64,000 bases of DNA from Vulcanisaeta distributa JCM 11216. GTDB lineage: Archaea; Thermoproteota; Thermoprotei; Thermoproteales; Thermocladiaceae. The stretch covers positions 1 through 64,000 of the forward strand of contig NZ_BBBI01000001.1 in the NCBI RefSeq assembly GCF_001315985.1, read 5' to 3'. How positions within the stretch are numbered: position 1 is the first letter of the stretch; every line of letters begins with the position of its first letter. The notes beneath the pieces are model-generated. The model saw only the letters and a list, made by a program, of their open reading frames with translations, searched no databases and was not told where the DNA came from. The position numbers and the translations under genes are program-made. Below are positions 19,109-30,814 of the stretch, one piece after another.

Positions 19109-19923
19109 ATGGTGCAGTTAATGACTGCGTTATTGGCTATTGTCTACCTAATTGCGTCCTCTGTCATTGCTTACGTAATGCTTAACCGATTTACATGGCG
19201 TGGTAGGGCTTCATGGGTCTTAATGGGTATTGGCTTTATGGTCCTCGCCCTAATACTGCAGGTGATTGCTCAGGAAATACCAATACTCATGGTTATCCTA
19301 ATCCACATTAAGGAGGTCGTGATTGGGGGTGCATCATTAATTACTGGCTTGATCCTGGGCTTTGTTAAATCGAATATTTACCTAGTGGCCATTTACATGG
19401 GGTTAATGGCTGGGGGGGTCTTTCAGGAGGTTTTCAAGTACCTGGCTGTTAGGGGTCGTGAACTCAAGTCGGCCCTGTACATTGGTTACGGCTTTGCCCT
19501 TGTGGATATTGCATTTGCCATTGCGAGTGTGGTTATGTCATTGCTAGTACCTGTGTCGGTAAATCTCGATACTCAATACCAGTACATTGCCGTGGCGCCC
19601 ATCATAAGCCTGGTCGGCCTTGCCACTCAGCCCGTGGTCTCCTTCCTATTCCATCCAGGCTCGTCAATGCTCCTTAAGGCCTATCAAACCGTTAATAGGG
19701 GGGGGTTGAGGGGGGCTTAGTGCTCATGATCCTAGCTCATGCATACATGGACTCCTTTACCTGGTACATAGACAACGCAGTTGCTCTCGGGCTCATTAAT
19801 TCATCATTAATAATGTCCCTATCCACGGTCTACTTCATCACCGTGGTTTCATTGTCGGTGTTTATCTTTATCGTTGGTTTTAGGGTGCTTGATTACGTAA
19901 TTCGCAGGGCGCATTTTAACTGA
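19109..19923 (+). CDS. YhfC-family polytopic membrane protein (putative intramembrane peptidase)
   Basis: About 270 residues with seven or eight hydrophobic helices. The pattern fits the YhfC family: an early IGFMVLALILQ helix, GVFQEVFKYLAVRGRELKSA with the family's conserved glutamate-containing helix, then FHPGSSMLLKAYQTVNRGLR and LMILAHAYMDSFTWY with histidine and aspartate. The frame breaks at 19698-19716, where G8 and G6 runs replace five and four, and the second piece continues without a gap to 19923. ATG 19109 is preferred; a TTG at 19091 is possible. Peptidase activity is a family-level prediction only. Confidence 0.7.
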
Positions 19924-19967
19924 ACTCCCAAGTTAAAAAAGAGTCTTGGGTGGTTTAATGATTGGTT

Positions 19968-21359
19968 ATGAGGAGAGTAATCTATGCCCTAGTTAGCGTT
20001 GTGGTAGTGATTGTTGCCATATCCTTAATGCAGTTTCACGTATCTCATGGGCCTGTGATGAATAATAGCAATGCCGTCTCCGCATTACTTAATGGTGTTC
20101 CTAGGCCTACAGTGTGTATTGTCGGCTCCCTGAGTAACCCATACGTAGCGAGTATCGCCAAGGGCCTGGGCATGGTTAATGTGCCCTTTACCGTGGAGTC
20201 TTGGCTTCCGGGCAATGCCTCGTGCAGCATGGTTGTTATTGAGGATGACTTGCTAAGCCTGAATAGTAGTTATTATAGGCGTGAGGTGATCAATTACTTA
20301 GGGCGTGGTATACCCGTTGAAGTTGTTGGCTCCAACGCAGGTAATGCATTACTGAATTTAATAGGTAATTTTATCAGCGAAAGAGCTACCGTGGTTATTG
20401 GTGAGCCCGGCCCCCCCAACAAAACCGTTATACCTGAGTTACCGAGTGGTATCACCGCGGTAATGGTTACAATGATACCATCAAAGAACGCCAGCAGATT
20501 TGTGACGGGTTGGGACATTTTTGAGGGATTACCATCAAACAACTTAACATATGCGGTGCTGAGGGGGGGCTGGAGGGATTATGATAGTATGCTGACGGAC
20601 ATGAATAATAAGCTTTATGCCCCAGTACCAACCCTAACGCTTGGGGGGGTCCCAAGGATTAAGTTTCAATCAAGCGCGACGTCAACCACAGTATTCATTC
20701 AAGGATTCACGTACGTGGGCTACGTGGGTTGGTACTCATCAAGTACCTACGATTGGTATGGTGAATTGGCTGGTGAGCAGTGGGCCATGGTTAAGTTCTA
20801 CTATGCATACCAGCAATCCCCCCCTGGTCCGTACTGGTGGTTCCTAAACCTAATACAGCATGAAGTGGAGGGTTTCTCAACGAGTGATCCCAGCCTTGGT
20901 TTTATACCATGCTACGCAGGTGAGGGCGTTAATGCATATTCCAATACCTACCCCCCCGGCCAGGTATTTTGGAGCGCCGCACCGACAGGTTCATCATCCA
21001 GTCAGCAAACAATATCATACACACTTAGTGCTGGTCCATCCGGCGTCTATGTGCAAGTGTCCGAGACTGTTACCCAGGGAACCATTGGTTGGGGCTACTC
21101 AGGCAATCCAAGTCTCGGTCAAGATAAATGGACTTGGAACTTCAATAATCCAGAGATTGGTTATACGTATGTCGTGATACCCAGCGACATATTCATGCTT
21201 GACCCAAGCAAGCCTGGTGGTTATCCACCGCTTTATGAAACTATAAACTTCACGTCAACCTTCGGCAACTTCCTGGGCTGTTTCAATAGTCCATCGCCAA
21301 TAACGGTTACAGTTGATGTATTTACCAATCAGGTAACGGTGGTTAGTTCAAGTACATAG
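19968..21359 (+). CDS. Large secreted/surface protein, unknown
   Basis: About 463 residues in one intact frame. The N-terminal hydrophobic helix (residues ~4-22, IYALVSVVVVIVAISL) is a signal anchor. The first ~160 residues look like an alpha/beta domain (VCIVGSLSNPYVASIAKGLG, then SMVVIEDDLL), and the second ~290 are a W/Y/S/T-rich beta domain with repeated aromatic pairs (YVGYVGWYSSSTYDWYGELA). Cysteines are few. No family is recognised. The ATG at 19968 is preferred over the TTG at 19962. G7/C7 runs stay in frame. Confidence 0.6.
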   Translation: MRRVIYALVSVVVVIVAISLMQFHVSHGPVMNNSNAVSALLNGVPRPTVCIVGSLSNPYVASIAKGLGMVNVPFTVESWLPGNASCSMVVIEDDLLSLNSSYYRREVINYLGRGIPVEVVGSNAGNALLNLIGNFISERATVVIGEPGPPNKTVIPELPSGITAVMVTMIPSKNASRFVTGWDIFEGLPSNNLTYAVLRGGWRDYDSMLTDMNNKLYAPVPTLTLGGVPRIKFQSSATSTTVFIQGFTYVGYVGWYSSSTYDWYGELAGEQWAMVKFYYAYQQSPPGPYWWFLNLIQHEVEGFSTSDPSLGFIPCYAGEGVNAYSNTYPPGQVFWSAAPTGSSSSQQTISYTLSAGPSGVYVQVSETVTQGTIGWGYSGNPSLGQDKWTWNFNNPEIGYTYVVIPSDIFMLDPSKPGGYPPLYETINFTSTFGNFLGCFNSPSPITVTVDVFTNQVTVVSSST

Positions 21360-21471
21360 CGCATGGTGGCGCTGCGTCATTGCATGGTATTAAAAATTGT
21401 TTTTATTTTCTATTCCCCCCCATTAAAACCACCGAAGTATTGTTTATTAAGGCGAACACTCGACGTAGCCT

Positions 21472-22676
21472 GTGCCCGCTGGTGAGTCTATTTTCCTCAC
21501 GCTTCTTGAGGTTAGTATCCTGGTGCTACTGGCTGACTTAGCGGGTGGTGTCCTCGCTAGGTATGGCTTTCCAAGGGTCGTTGCCGAGCTCCTCATTGGG
21601 CTTACCCTAAGCCCATACGCCCTGGGCTCCATATTGAACGCGGTACTCCACATGGGGGGGTTATTCACGATTAATGACTACCTATTATTCCTGACTAACC
21701 TCTCGGTGATACTGCTATTATTTGCCTCGGGCCTTGAGCATGGTCTATCCACGCTTAGGGAGGGTGGTGTCTATGGCATGTTAGCCGCAGTATTCGGCGC
21801 CATAGTCCCTTATACCCTGGTGTACTGGGCCTTAGTGAGTATGGGTTTGCCGTTTGTGGAATCAACAATCATTGCCCTATCAACGGCGCCCACAAGCCTG
21901 GCGGTCGTTGCTGGGATCATTGAGCGTGAGGGCTTGACTGGGTTACCCAGTACTAAGGTTTTGATTACGGCTGCCTCCATTGATGATGTCGTTGCCCTAA
22001 TACTCCTGTCCATGGTTACTGCAGTGATAGCGCCGGCGTTTTTACATACGGCACCCTAATCACGGCCGTAAAGATCGTGGCCCTCTGGGTCCTGATATTC
22101 CTACTCTCCGTATTATTCATACCGAGGATCCTAGATAGGGTTGGTGAGGAGATCATTGTGTATGCATCCCTGGTGGTTCTCTTTGGTATCGTTCTCATAA
22201 TGACGACCATGGGCTTCTCCGAGGTCATTGCCGCGTTCATAGCCGGCGTGGCTGTTGCCGAGAGCAGGTTCTCGCAGAGGGTTAGGGAGACCGTGAACGT
22301 GCTGCTCGCCATATTCGGTTCAATATTCTTCATAGTCATGGGCCTCCAGCTAAATTTTAGGTATGTACTTAACGTCGAGGTTTTGGTAATGGCTATCGTG
22401 GTCTCTATCGTGCAATCATGGGTAAGGTCATTGGTATATACCCATTCGCCTACCTGAGGCTTCGTGATAGCCGTGACTCAATAATCGTTAGTTACGGCAT
22501 GATACCCAGGGGGGGGTGAGATGGGCCTTGTAGTCGCATCCATTGGATTGAGCAGTGGGCTTATTACCATGGGTGACTTCGGAGTTATAATACTCATGGT
22601 GTTGATAACCACGATAATAGGCGCCGTAGCCTATAGGCGGGAGGCCTGCAGGTTCAGGTCAGTGAGGGCGCGCTAA
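21472..22676 (+). CDS. CPA-type cation:proton antiporter
   Basis: A monovalent cation/proton antiporter of ~400 residues with about 12 helices. Features: LVLLADLAGGVLARYGFPRV and AELLIGLTLSPYALG at the N-terminus (the family's RxxxPxVxxEIxxGxxLGP region), the ion-binding helix ITAASIDDVVALILL with adjacent aspartates, and FSEVIAAFIAGVAVAESRF. Start GTG 21472. The frame shifts near 22055, near 22425 (continuing GKVIGIYPFAYLRLRDS) and around a G7 at 22510-22516, then ends at 22676. The last 23 bases overlap the convergent acyl-CoA synthetase gene. It probably exchanges Na+ or K+ for protons at the membrane. Confidence 0.85.
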
Positions 22677-24064
22677 ACCCCCTAATCACCGCATACTCAT
22701 ATAAAGCCCTCAATGCATTGGCCGCGGTCTCCAACCTATCATAAGTGGGCACGCCGCCCTCCTCAAGCCTTGCCTTAAAGGCCCTGGCATCCTCATTGGC
22801 GCTAATTCCGTAGACGACTATCGGCTTATCGAACCTCCCCCCCGCCTCAATTATGTAATCCGCCAGCTTAGGCGTCATGCCAGGTAACTGCATTTGGGCT
22901 AGTACCAATGCCATGTCCACGTAGTTCGTTGGTAGTACCGTGTCTAGTACGAACTCGTACATGGCATCCGTGGCGCTACCCGTCAAGTCAATGGGGGGGT
23001 TAGCCGTACTTGCGAAGGGAGGTAATGACCTAGAGAGTGTGTTGCGAACCTCCTGCGGCAGTTCAGGAACAACCAACCCAACGGACTCCACATTATCAAC
23101 GGCCTGAACACCAGCCCCCACCACTATCCGTGACTATCAACACCCTGTTGCCCCTCGGTAATGGCTGCGTGGCTAATGCCTTGGCGACCTCAAGCGCATC
23201 CACTAGGTTATTAACCTCTATTGCACCCGCCTGCCTTAGCATTGCCCTGTAGATCTCGTAATTACCCGCCAGCAGCCGTGTGAGACTTAACGGCCCTACC
23301 GGAGGACTTCGACCTGCCCGCCTTATAAACAACCACAGGCTTTTTCCTGGTCACGTTCCTTATGACCTCAAGGAGTCTCCTGCCCTCTCCTGGGTATTTC
23401 AATCCCTCAATATACATAACGATAACCCTCACATCCTCATTACCTGCCAGGGCCTCGAGCAACTCCACCTCACTAATGTCCAGCTTATTTCCGTAGTTCA
23501 CGGCTAACCCAACCCCCCCAATATTCCTCCTGGCTGCCCAATCAAGGATTGCGGCGGCGACGGCACCACTCTGGCTTATGAGGGCTATTGGCCCCCCCGG
23601 CTAGGTCTCTCCATCCTATCCTGCGGTATAAAGAACGTGTCAAGACCATTAAATGCATTATAAACACCGATGCAGTTAGGACCGAGCACCCTAACCCTGC
23701 TCTGGGCTGCATTCTTAACCTCCCTCTCGAGTTTCGCCCCATCCTCACCGGTTTCGCTGAATCCGCCACTAATTATTACGGCTACCCTAACGCCCTTCGC
23801 CACGCACTCATTAATTATCCTTGTCACGGTGGGTGCCGGAGTAACTATTACGGCTAGGTCAACCTCATCGGGAACCTCAAGCACGGACCTGTAGACCCTA
23901 TGGCCCAGTAACTCCGTGTAGCTTGGGTTGACTAGGTAGACCCTGCCCCGGAACTTGGTGAGTAGGTTCCTGGTTATCACACCGCCAACGCTTCCCTCCC
24001 TTGCCGTGGCGCCTATCACTGCTATTGACCTGGGATTGAATAGGTAGTTAAGGCCCTCACTCAC
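22654..24064 (-). CDS. ADP-forming acyl-CoA synthetase, alpha-type subunit
   Basis: This protein converts acyl-CoA, ADP and phosphate to acid and ATP with a beta partner not seen in the window. The N-terminal CoA-binding domain starts LFNPRSIAVIGATAREGSVG. Then come VLGPNCIGVYN and the succinyl-CoA ligase-like half, including AVKSHTAA followed by LAGNYEIYRAM, with the active-site histidine that becomes phosphorylated. The C-terminus is FSAPSLT. Frame breaks occur at C7 runs near 23593, near 23275 and near 23115. Length after joining is ~465, normal for the subunit. It converges on the antiporter. Confidence 0.87.
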
Positions 24065-24089
24065 GGCTTATGAATGTGGGCTGGGCTTA

Positions 24090-24964
24090 TTACGTATTAC
24101 TCATCTGCATGGGCGCTATATATACGGGGAACCAGTCCTCCCTAATAATCACTATGTTGTTGTATGTGTAGACGTACTTCAGGGCGAGGTTTAGGTAGAG
24201 GAGCGTTGGTAGTGATGTTGTTGGTGTTGCATTGCAGTAGTACCAAGTACCCAATGGCTTCAGTGTGCCGTTTATAGAGGATATGTTTATTGCGAAGTAC
24301 GTGGGACCACCCGGCAATACCGGTATTGGCTCACTGAAATTGCACCTAACCTCACCAATCACTTGCCCAAGGGAGACCAGGTTGAAGCCCGTGATGTTCG
24401 TACTCCCCCCCATCGGGGGGGCCATCTGGAATACGTAGACTCCAAGGATTGGTATCGAGAGGTTCGTTATTAACGGTACCGCGTATACAATGCCCGAGTC
24501 CTGGGTTGTTAATTGAAAGAGCTCCCTCTTAACCACGTCATAGACTAGGACCGTGGCGTTGAATCCATAGGCGACCCCCGACTTGGTTAGGTCTGCCAAG
24601 TCCCCCCCTGGGTAGCCGGTCACGCTTAGCCCTGGGGCTATGATTACGGTGTTATTAAGCCCCCCCTGGTAAATCATCACTAGGAAGTATGAGCCGCTGG
24701 GTATTTTGCCGCTTATTGTTATGTTCGTGCCAGTCCTGGGTATGTAGATGCTTAGTTCCGTTATTGGGAAGTTGAAGTTGTTTGTGCCTACTATCACGAG
24801 CAGGTTATTTCCGAAGCCTAGGTATGCGTTTGCGGTCAGGTTTAGGTAACCAGTCACCGTGGTTAGTGGCGACGGTATTGAGAGTATGAGGGAGAGGGAT
24901 GCCATGAATCCCACGAGTATTATCAAGCCACCAAGGGCGTAGGCCGGTATACCCCCCTAGCCAT
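24090..24964 (-). CDS. Membrane-anchored extracellular protein, unknown
   Basis: About 290 residues. With four C instead of six at ~24953-24958 the protein starts at ATG 24964 as MARGIPAYALGGLIILVGFM, placing a hydrophobic helix at residues ~8-28 like a pilin-type or signal-anchor N-terminus. The rest is a beta-rich, glycosylation-sequon-rich ectodomain (NLTANAYLGFGNN, then FNFPITELSIYIPRTGTNIT) with two cysteines. No known family. An uncorrected start at 24926 would drop the first 12 residues. Confidence 0.6.
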
Positions 24965-25000
24965 AACCTCAGGTTAATGAATCAATTTGCAGTTATAAAA

Positions 25001-27476
25001 TTACTTCCTCATCAAGAGTTCGCGAACATGCTCTCCCCCCCCTCTCATTAACGAAGCCTACCCTAATCACGTTATCGGCTATCGTCTCCAACGCATCAAC
25101 ATGTGATGTTATTATGACAGTCCTAACACCATTACTAAGGCTCCTAATCCAATCACCAACCCTACGCCTATGCTCCTCGTCCAGGTGCTCCGTGGCTCAT
25201 CAAGTATTAGTACTGGTATTAAGCCCATGACCACCCTGGCGATCGCGTACCTAAGCATTAGGGAGACTAGGTTCCTCTCACCTATGGATAGCGCCTCAAC
25301 GGGTAGTGAGACTCCGTCGTTCCTCTTGATCACGACATCGTATTCGTCATTGACCTCCATGGACGCGTATGAGGCCTTATGCATTAATTCCTTCATCATT
25401 ACATTCAATTCCTCATTAACTGAATCAAGGAATATCTTCCTAACCACGGGCTTAACGTCATCAAGAACCTGCTGAAGCCTACTGAGCATGTCAGAGACAC
25501 CAACATACTTACCTAACTCGTTCCTTACCCTGCCAACCTCCGACTCCCTACCCGCTAACTCGCCCCCCCCTCAACTTCTCAATCCTATCCCCTAAGCGCG
25601 TTGATCCTACCCCCCCCTCAACTCCCCCCCCAACCTCCCCTCATCAACGAATCCCTCTTTGCACCCAACTCCTTAATCCTAGCCCTAATACCCCTCAAGC
25701 TCCTTAATCCTCCCCCCCCTCCAACTCCCCTAAGCCTACCCTCAACCCTCAACTTCTCACTACGTATACCCAACAACCTAGTCTCACCATCCTTAATCCT
25801 CCCCCCCTCAAGCTCATCAGCACTCGCCAACTTACCCCCCCTCAACTCGGCAAGTTCAACCTTAGCCCTACCCCAACTCCTCAAGCTCCCTATTCAGTCT
25901 ACTTAATTCATCTTCCACCTCCTTCAACTCCCTCCTCAATGTCTCCTCATCATAACCATCCAACCTAGATAACTCCTCAAGCAGTGAGTCCCTCCTTCTG
26001 CGTAAGTCCTCGAGGGACGCCTTAACTACGACCTCCTTACTCAACTCACCCTCGATACTCCTCAACTCGTTCTCTAACCTATCCAGTTCCACGGCCTCAC
26101 CACTAAGCCTACTCAACCTACTCATTAACTCCTCCCTCCTCCTCATCAACTCCCTCAACCTAACCTCCCTACTCACCACAAGCTCCTGAGCCAACTCCCT
26201 ATCCAATGGCCTACCACACAACGGGCACCTCTCGACAGAGCCACCCCCCCTCAGCAGGCTTAATTCCGTCTCTACGTGCTCAATCTCCGCATTAACCCGG
26301 GCAAGCTCCTCCCTAACGCTGTTGATCTCCACATCCATAGACGCCTTCCTAGCTAACCCCCCCTTCCTCAGCTCCTCCGCCCTCGCCTTTAGCCCATTAA
26401 TCCTGTCAAGCTCATCATTTAACTTCCTAATACTATCATCGATACTCCCCCCCCAACTCCCTCCTAATCTCCCCCCCAGCCCTCTGCCTATAGCCCCCCC
26501 GGGCAAGTGCCAGCCTCGCCTTAACATCATCCCTCCTACTCATTAACTCCTCAAGCCTAGTCCTCAACTCATCCTCCCTGGATATCACGGACTCAAGCTC
26601 AAGGACCCTAGTCCTCAACCGACCCAGTTGGTTTAGTGTATTCCTCAACGTGTTAATTTCATTCACGACCCTACCCTCCTCCTCACTAAGCATTGAGAGC
26701 CTCTGCCTCAACTCTGCATACTCACCCTCAAGTCTCTCCAACTCCTCCTCACTACTCATTAACCTACTCAACTCCTCCTCAACGGCCTTAAGCTCGTCCT
26801 CCCTCTCGCTCAGAGCCTTCTCAGCGATGGAGACTTCACCATCCAACCTGGTTAATTCCTCCCTTCTACTCCTCAATTCACGTTCAAGAACCTCAAGCCT
26901 ACCCCTAAGCCCCCCCTCGGTAATGCTGGTCACGGCCCTAAGCCCCTCCCTAACCACGTCCTGCCTGGCCCTCTCAATGGCGTCTAGCTTGAGTAGGGTG
27001 TCCAACCTGAACTCGCCTTTCCTGCCGCTCCTGAGTATCTCCCTAATCTCTCCCTGCCTCACGTAGAGGAGTTCCGAGAATGTGTCGAGGTCGATGCCCG
27101 TGGTTTTAACCACGAATTGCGTGACCTCCCTATCCCTAGCCGCAACCCTCTTACCGACATCATCGAGGACGTAGGTCTGCGACTCGAGGGTCTTCTCGGT
27201 ACTGAAGGCCCTCTGTACCAGGTACTTACGCCCATCAATCCCCACGTACTCTAGGCGAATAATGGCGCTGGAGGCGCCGCGCCTCACGAGGTCACCAAGC
27301 CTATACTTACCCCCCCTAACCCACTCAGAGCCGTAAAGGGCTATTGCAATTGCTTCGAGTATGCTCGTCTTACCGGAGCCGTTAGGTCCATGTATGAAGT
27401 TAATGCCCTCAGTGATTACGGCCCTACCCCCCCTAATTATTGACCTAAAATTCTCAATCTCAATCCTGGTTATCAT
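25001..27476 (-). CDS. rad50: DNA double-strand break repair ATPase Rad50
   Basis: Rad50 works with Mre11 (adjacent) to tether and process DNA ends. N-terminal P-loop: MITRIEIENFRSI and HGPNGSGKTSILEAIAIAL, with the Q-loop region VRQGEIREIL. A long coiled coil follows, with a zinc hook CPLCGRPLD near its middle. The C-terminal ATPase half has the signature ALSIGERNLVSLMLRYAIA and Walker B VLILDEP. It ends NERGEHVRELLMRK if the C8 at 25035-25042 is read as four. Many C7 runs in the coiled coil insert glycines or break the frame (25560-25890, 26445-26510). Its start overlaps the Mre11 stop by four bases. Confidence 0.92.
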
Positions 27477-28731
27477 GATTTAACACCCAACCAATCGGTG
27501 ATTGATTTACTACCCCCCCTGAGTGGCACGCCGACCAGGTTCTCCAGGGTCTTCAGGGCACCATCCTCATCATCAGCCCTAACCCTCTCGATGATATCCA
27601 TGACAGCGCTCACCAACTCATCATTGCCCAGCCTCGACTTAAGGGCCTGCCTAATTATCTCATTAATACCACCAAAAACCCTAATCGACCTCTCACCCTC
27701 ACCAACCCGCCTCTCCAGGCTTAGCCTAACGTCGACCCAAGCCCTACTGAAGAGCTTCCTAAGCTCATTGGCGTTGAAGTCCCTCGTGGAGTAGCCGCCG
27801 GCTACCCTGCCCTCAATCTCAAGGATGATCAACGAACCCCCTCTGATCCATGTTACTGGCTATGTACGACACGTCACCCTTAACAACGCTGGGCTTAGCC
27901 TCCTCATACCTAATCCTCACCCTCGCCAATCTCCTGGAAACCCCAAGCCTAACATCGCTGACCCTAACGCCATTACCACCAACATCAAGTAGTAGAAAGC
28001 TTCGGGTCGACATCCTTAACCTTCCTTAGTTTTCCGTTGGCGTACTCATAAACCTCGAATTCCCTGGCATCCCAAACCTCGAGGGAGCCTGAATAAACAG
28101 CGTTAATCCTCGGGTGCTTAAGCCCATGCTCGTGTATGTGCCCCCCCACGGCGAAGTAATCAATGCCCAACTGAGCCAGTGGCTTTTCATTAATCATGAA
28201 GACATCCACGTTAGGCATTGGGTATATGTACGGCGCGCCCTCGATGTATTGGTGAATAACGGCTATGTTAATGCCGTTGCCCCCCCTCAGGGCATTTAGT
28301 GAATTAACTAATTTGTTCTGCATGTCCGTATACACCGTGCCAACACCGATCAGCCTAACACCGCCCAGATCCACGTAGCCATTATCCAAGTACTGAATCA
28401 AACCCATCTGATGGAGCACGGCAAGTGGGTTCTCGATTGGGTTTATGACGGATGAGTCGTGATTACCCCCTAATGACTATGACCCTGATACCAACCTCCC
28501 TAAGCCTTGTTAACCCCCTAATCGCCGTTATGTATATGCTGGGCGACGGCCTCTGGGTGTCGAAGAAGTCCCCCCCGCTAATGATCACCGTGTCCAACCC
28601 CCCCTCTCCTCCCTGAGCCGTACCAGCTCATCGACGGCGTTCAGGAATGCCCTGTTATAATCCTCAAGCCTCTCCTCTAGTCCGTACTGTCGATGGCCCA
28701 GGTGTACGTCGGCTAATTGCGCAATTAGCAT
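27473..28731 (-). CDS. mre11: Double-strand break repair nuclease Mre11
   Basis: Mre11 is a Mn2+-dependent nuclease. All phosphoesterase motifs are visible after joining frames: LADVHLGHRQYG, SGGDFFDTQRPS, VIRGNHDSS, then IAVIHQYIEG and VGGHIHEHGL. The C-terminal capping and Rad50-binding part continues VWDAREFEVYEYANG and ends SITDWLGVKS. Breaks: extra C near 28597-28603, near 28468, near 27995 (DVDPKGFLLLDVGG expected) and near 27835. The start ATG at 28731 is one base after the HerA stop, and the end overlaps rad50, so HerA-Mre11-Rad50 is one operon. Length ~415 residues is normal. Confidence 0.92.
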
Positions 28732-28732
28732 T

Positions 28733-30661
28733 CTAACCAACCTTCAGTAATCCATCCTTAATTGCTTTTGCTGTCAGTGCTATTACGTGTGGGCATGGCT
28801 CATACGTAGAGCCACACACCTCGCAGCTCCAGGTATTCTCGCCAAGCCTCACCTCAACGTGAACATCACCAACCCTGCCGCTGAGGACTCCCGTGTCCAT
28901 ACTCACATCACTAACCTCACTAATTAATGGGGGGGCCGCCTCAAGCACGCTCCTTGCACTAACCCTGGTGCTCAGGGCTTTCTCGACCTTATCCCTCAAC
29001 TCCTCAATACCTAGGTTGACCTGGGTGTTCCATGCCTTGCTTAGGTCTATGTCTGAGCCGCCGTAATCAAGCACCCTATCCCTAAGCCTAATCACCAGCG
29101 GTAGCGGTGTTATTGGGCCTACGACTATTCCCTCACCAACGTCAAGCATAGGTATTAACCTGCCCAGCTCCTCATTAAGCACCTCACTGGCGCTGAGTAC
29201 GGCCATTACGTCCCTCTGATTAACAAGCCTCAGTATTATCTGACTATTGCACTGACTGAGCACGTCCGGGTCAACCTTAGACGGCCTCTGGGTTATCACG
29301 ACTAGGTAGACGCCGAACTTACGCCCCTCACCAGCTATCCTAGAGATAACGCCCAGGCTCAGTGTTGACTTAACGGCCCTGGGCTGGGCGAACCTATGGG
29401 CCTCCTCGAGAATGACAACCACGGGGGGGAATGGGTACCTAGGCCCTGGCAAGTTCCTCACGTAATTAACCCTAGCCCTAAACACCCTACTCAGTACGTG
29501 GTACACAACGTGGTCCTGAACCTCGTCACTTAAGCCTGCGAGGTTAATGATGGTTACCGAGCCAGGCCTCAGGACCTTATCAAGTGGTAATGACCAGTGC
29601 GTGTAAAGCCCAATCCTCCTGAGTCTCCTTAAATAAACCCTGGTGCTAACAAGTAGTGCCTTCTTGGTCTTACTATCTATTAAGTCCTCGAGTTCCTTCA
29701 ACACCTTCTCCGCCTTCCTCCTACCCTCATCATTAAGCGATGCATTGAGCTTCTTAAGTATCCTATCAATGCTCGTGTTTGTTCCATACTCAAGAATCTC
29801 ATTAATGACCTTAATCATTGAGTCCAGGGTACCCAATTGCCTAGCACCGCTGTACTTAACGATGGTCCTGATGAGGGTATGAACCAGGTATATGACGTAC
29901 CTAATCTTGGAGGCACCCCCCCTCGGAACACCTGCGACGTCCGCCAGGACCTCCGGCTGAACCTTCATCGTGTTTATCCTATACCTCAAGTCGCCGGTGC
30001 CGACCTCGGATGCCGTTATCACGATGACCTTATCGAGGAATTGAGGACCAAGCCTTGAGATGCTGCTCTTTATGTGTACGTATTCACCGTGTGGGTCTAT
30101 GACGAGCACCGTGGCGCCCTTCTTCAGTAGTTCCTCAATGAGTATTACTGAGGACCACGTCTTCCCGGAGCCCGTGGATGCTATTATGGCCAGGTGCCTC
30201 CTGAGGCCATTCATGTCTATGCAATAGGGTACGCCGGACCTAAGGGAAAGCCTGCCAATGCATAGGGCCCTCTCTGGGTCTACCCTCACGAATTCGCTGA
30301 CCATGCCTGTGTCGGCTAGGTACACAGGCGTGCCCACGGCAGGTGTTGTCCTCGGCATGTATATCTTATCGCCGTACTTATAACCGAGCACCATTACCCT
30401 GGCCTGGACAACCTCGACAATGCTGTCTCTGGGCATGTTGTCCAGGACATCGGCTACATAACCATCAGCACCAACTATAGGTTCGCGCCTTATCCATAGT
30501 ACCTGGCCGAGCACGTTGACGTTGACTTCCTTATCATCAACGTAGTCCCTCATGGGTATGTATACGTAGTCATAACGGTTAATGCCGCTGTTTCTCTTTA
30601 TGGAAATCACGTACACTAACGGACTTTCCACATTGACGATAAACCCAACCTCATTAGTCAT
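28733..30661 (-). CDS. herA: HerA DNA translocase/helicase
   Basis: HerA is a hexameric DNA pump that feeds DNA ends to resection with NurA, Mre11 and Rad50. The intact 642-residue frame has an N-terminal HAS-barrel-like domain, Walker A ASTGSGKTWSSVILIEE (residues ~165-180), Walker B PPVVVILEEAHRF, and the arginine-finger region VITQRPSKVDPDVLSQC. It is longer than typical HerA (~500), with a C-terminal tail having WSCEVCGSTYEPCPHVIALT, a C-x2-C-x6-C-x-H pattern resembling a SWIM zinc finger. No nurA is visible in this window. It is one of the few long genes without a frame break. Confidence 0.92.
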   Translation of the reverse strand: MTNEVGFIVNVESPLVYVISIKRNSGINRYDYVYIPMRDYVDDKEVNVNVLGQVLWIRREPIVGADGYVADVLDNMPRDSIVEVVQARVMVLGYKYGDKIYMPRTTPAVGTPVYLADTGMVSEFVRVDPERALCIGRLSLRSGVPYCIDMNGLRRHLAIIASTGSGKTWSSVILIEELLKKGATVLVIDPHGEYVHIKSSISRLGPQFLDKVIVITASEVGTGDLRYRINTMKVQPEVLADVAGVPRGGASKIRYVIYLVHTLIRTIVKYSGARQLGTLDSMIKVINEILEYGTNTSIDRILKKLNASLNDEGRRKAEKVLKELEDLIDSKTKKALLVSTRVYLRRLRRIGLYTHWSLPLDKVLRPGSVTIINLAGLSDEVQDHVVYHVLSRVFRARVNYVRNLPGPRYPFPPVVVILEEAHRFAQPRAVKSTLSLGVISRIAGEGRKFGVYLVVITQRPSKVDPDVLSQCNSQIILRLVNQRDVMAVLSASEVLNEELGRLIPMLDVGEGIVVGPITPLPLVIRLRDRVLDYGGSDIDLSKAWNTQVNLGIEELRDKVEKALSTRVSARSVLEAAPPLISEVSDVSMDTGVLSGRVGDVHVEVRLGENTWSCEVCGSTYEPCPHVIALTAKAIKDGLLKVG

Positions 30662-30814
30662 GACTAGGCAGGAAACCCACGATGCACTGGGTATTTAACA
30701 TGTTGCTGACAGGCCTTGAGTAGGCCTAGGCAAAACTTTCACTCTCAGTGTTGATTCCACCAGGACCTAGCCATACACTGTAAATACATCGGTACTGCAT
30801 TAATGATTCTGAAA

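Noticed and set aside
25618-25906. A plus-strand proline/leucine-rich frame opposite rad50
   Set aside because: It is the antisense shadow of the coiled coil, exaggerated by C7 runs.
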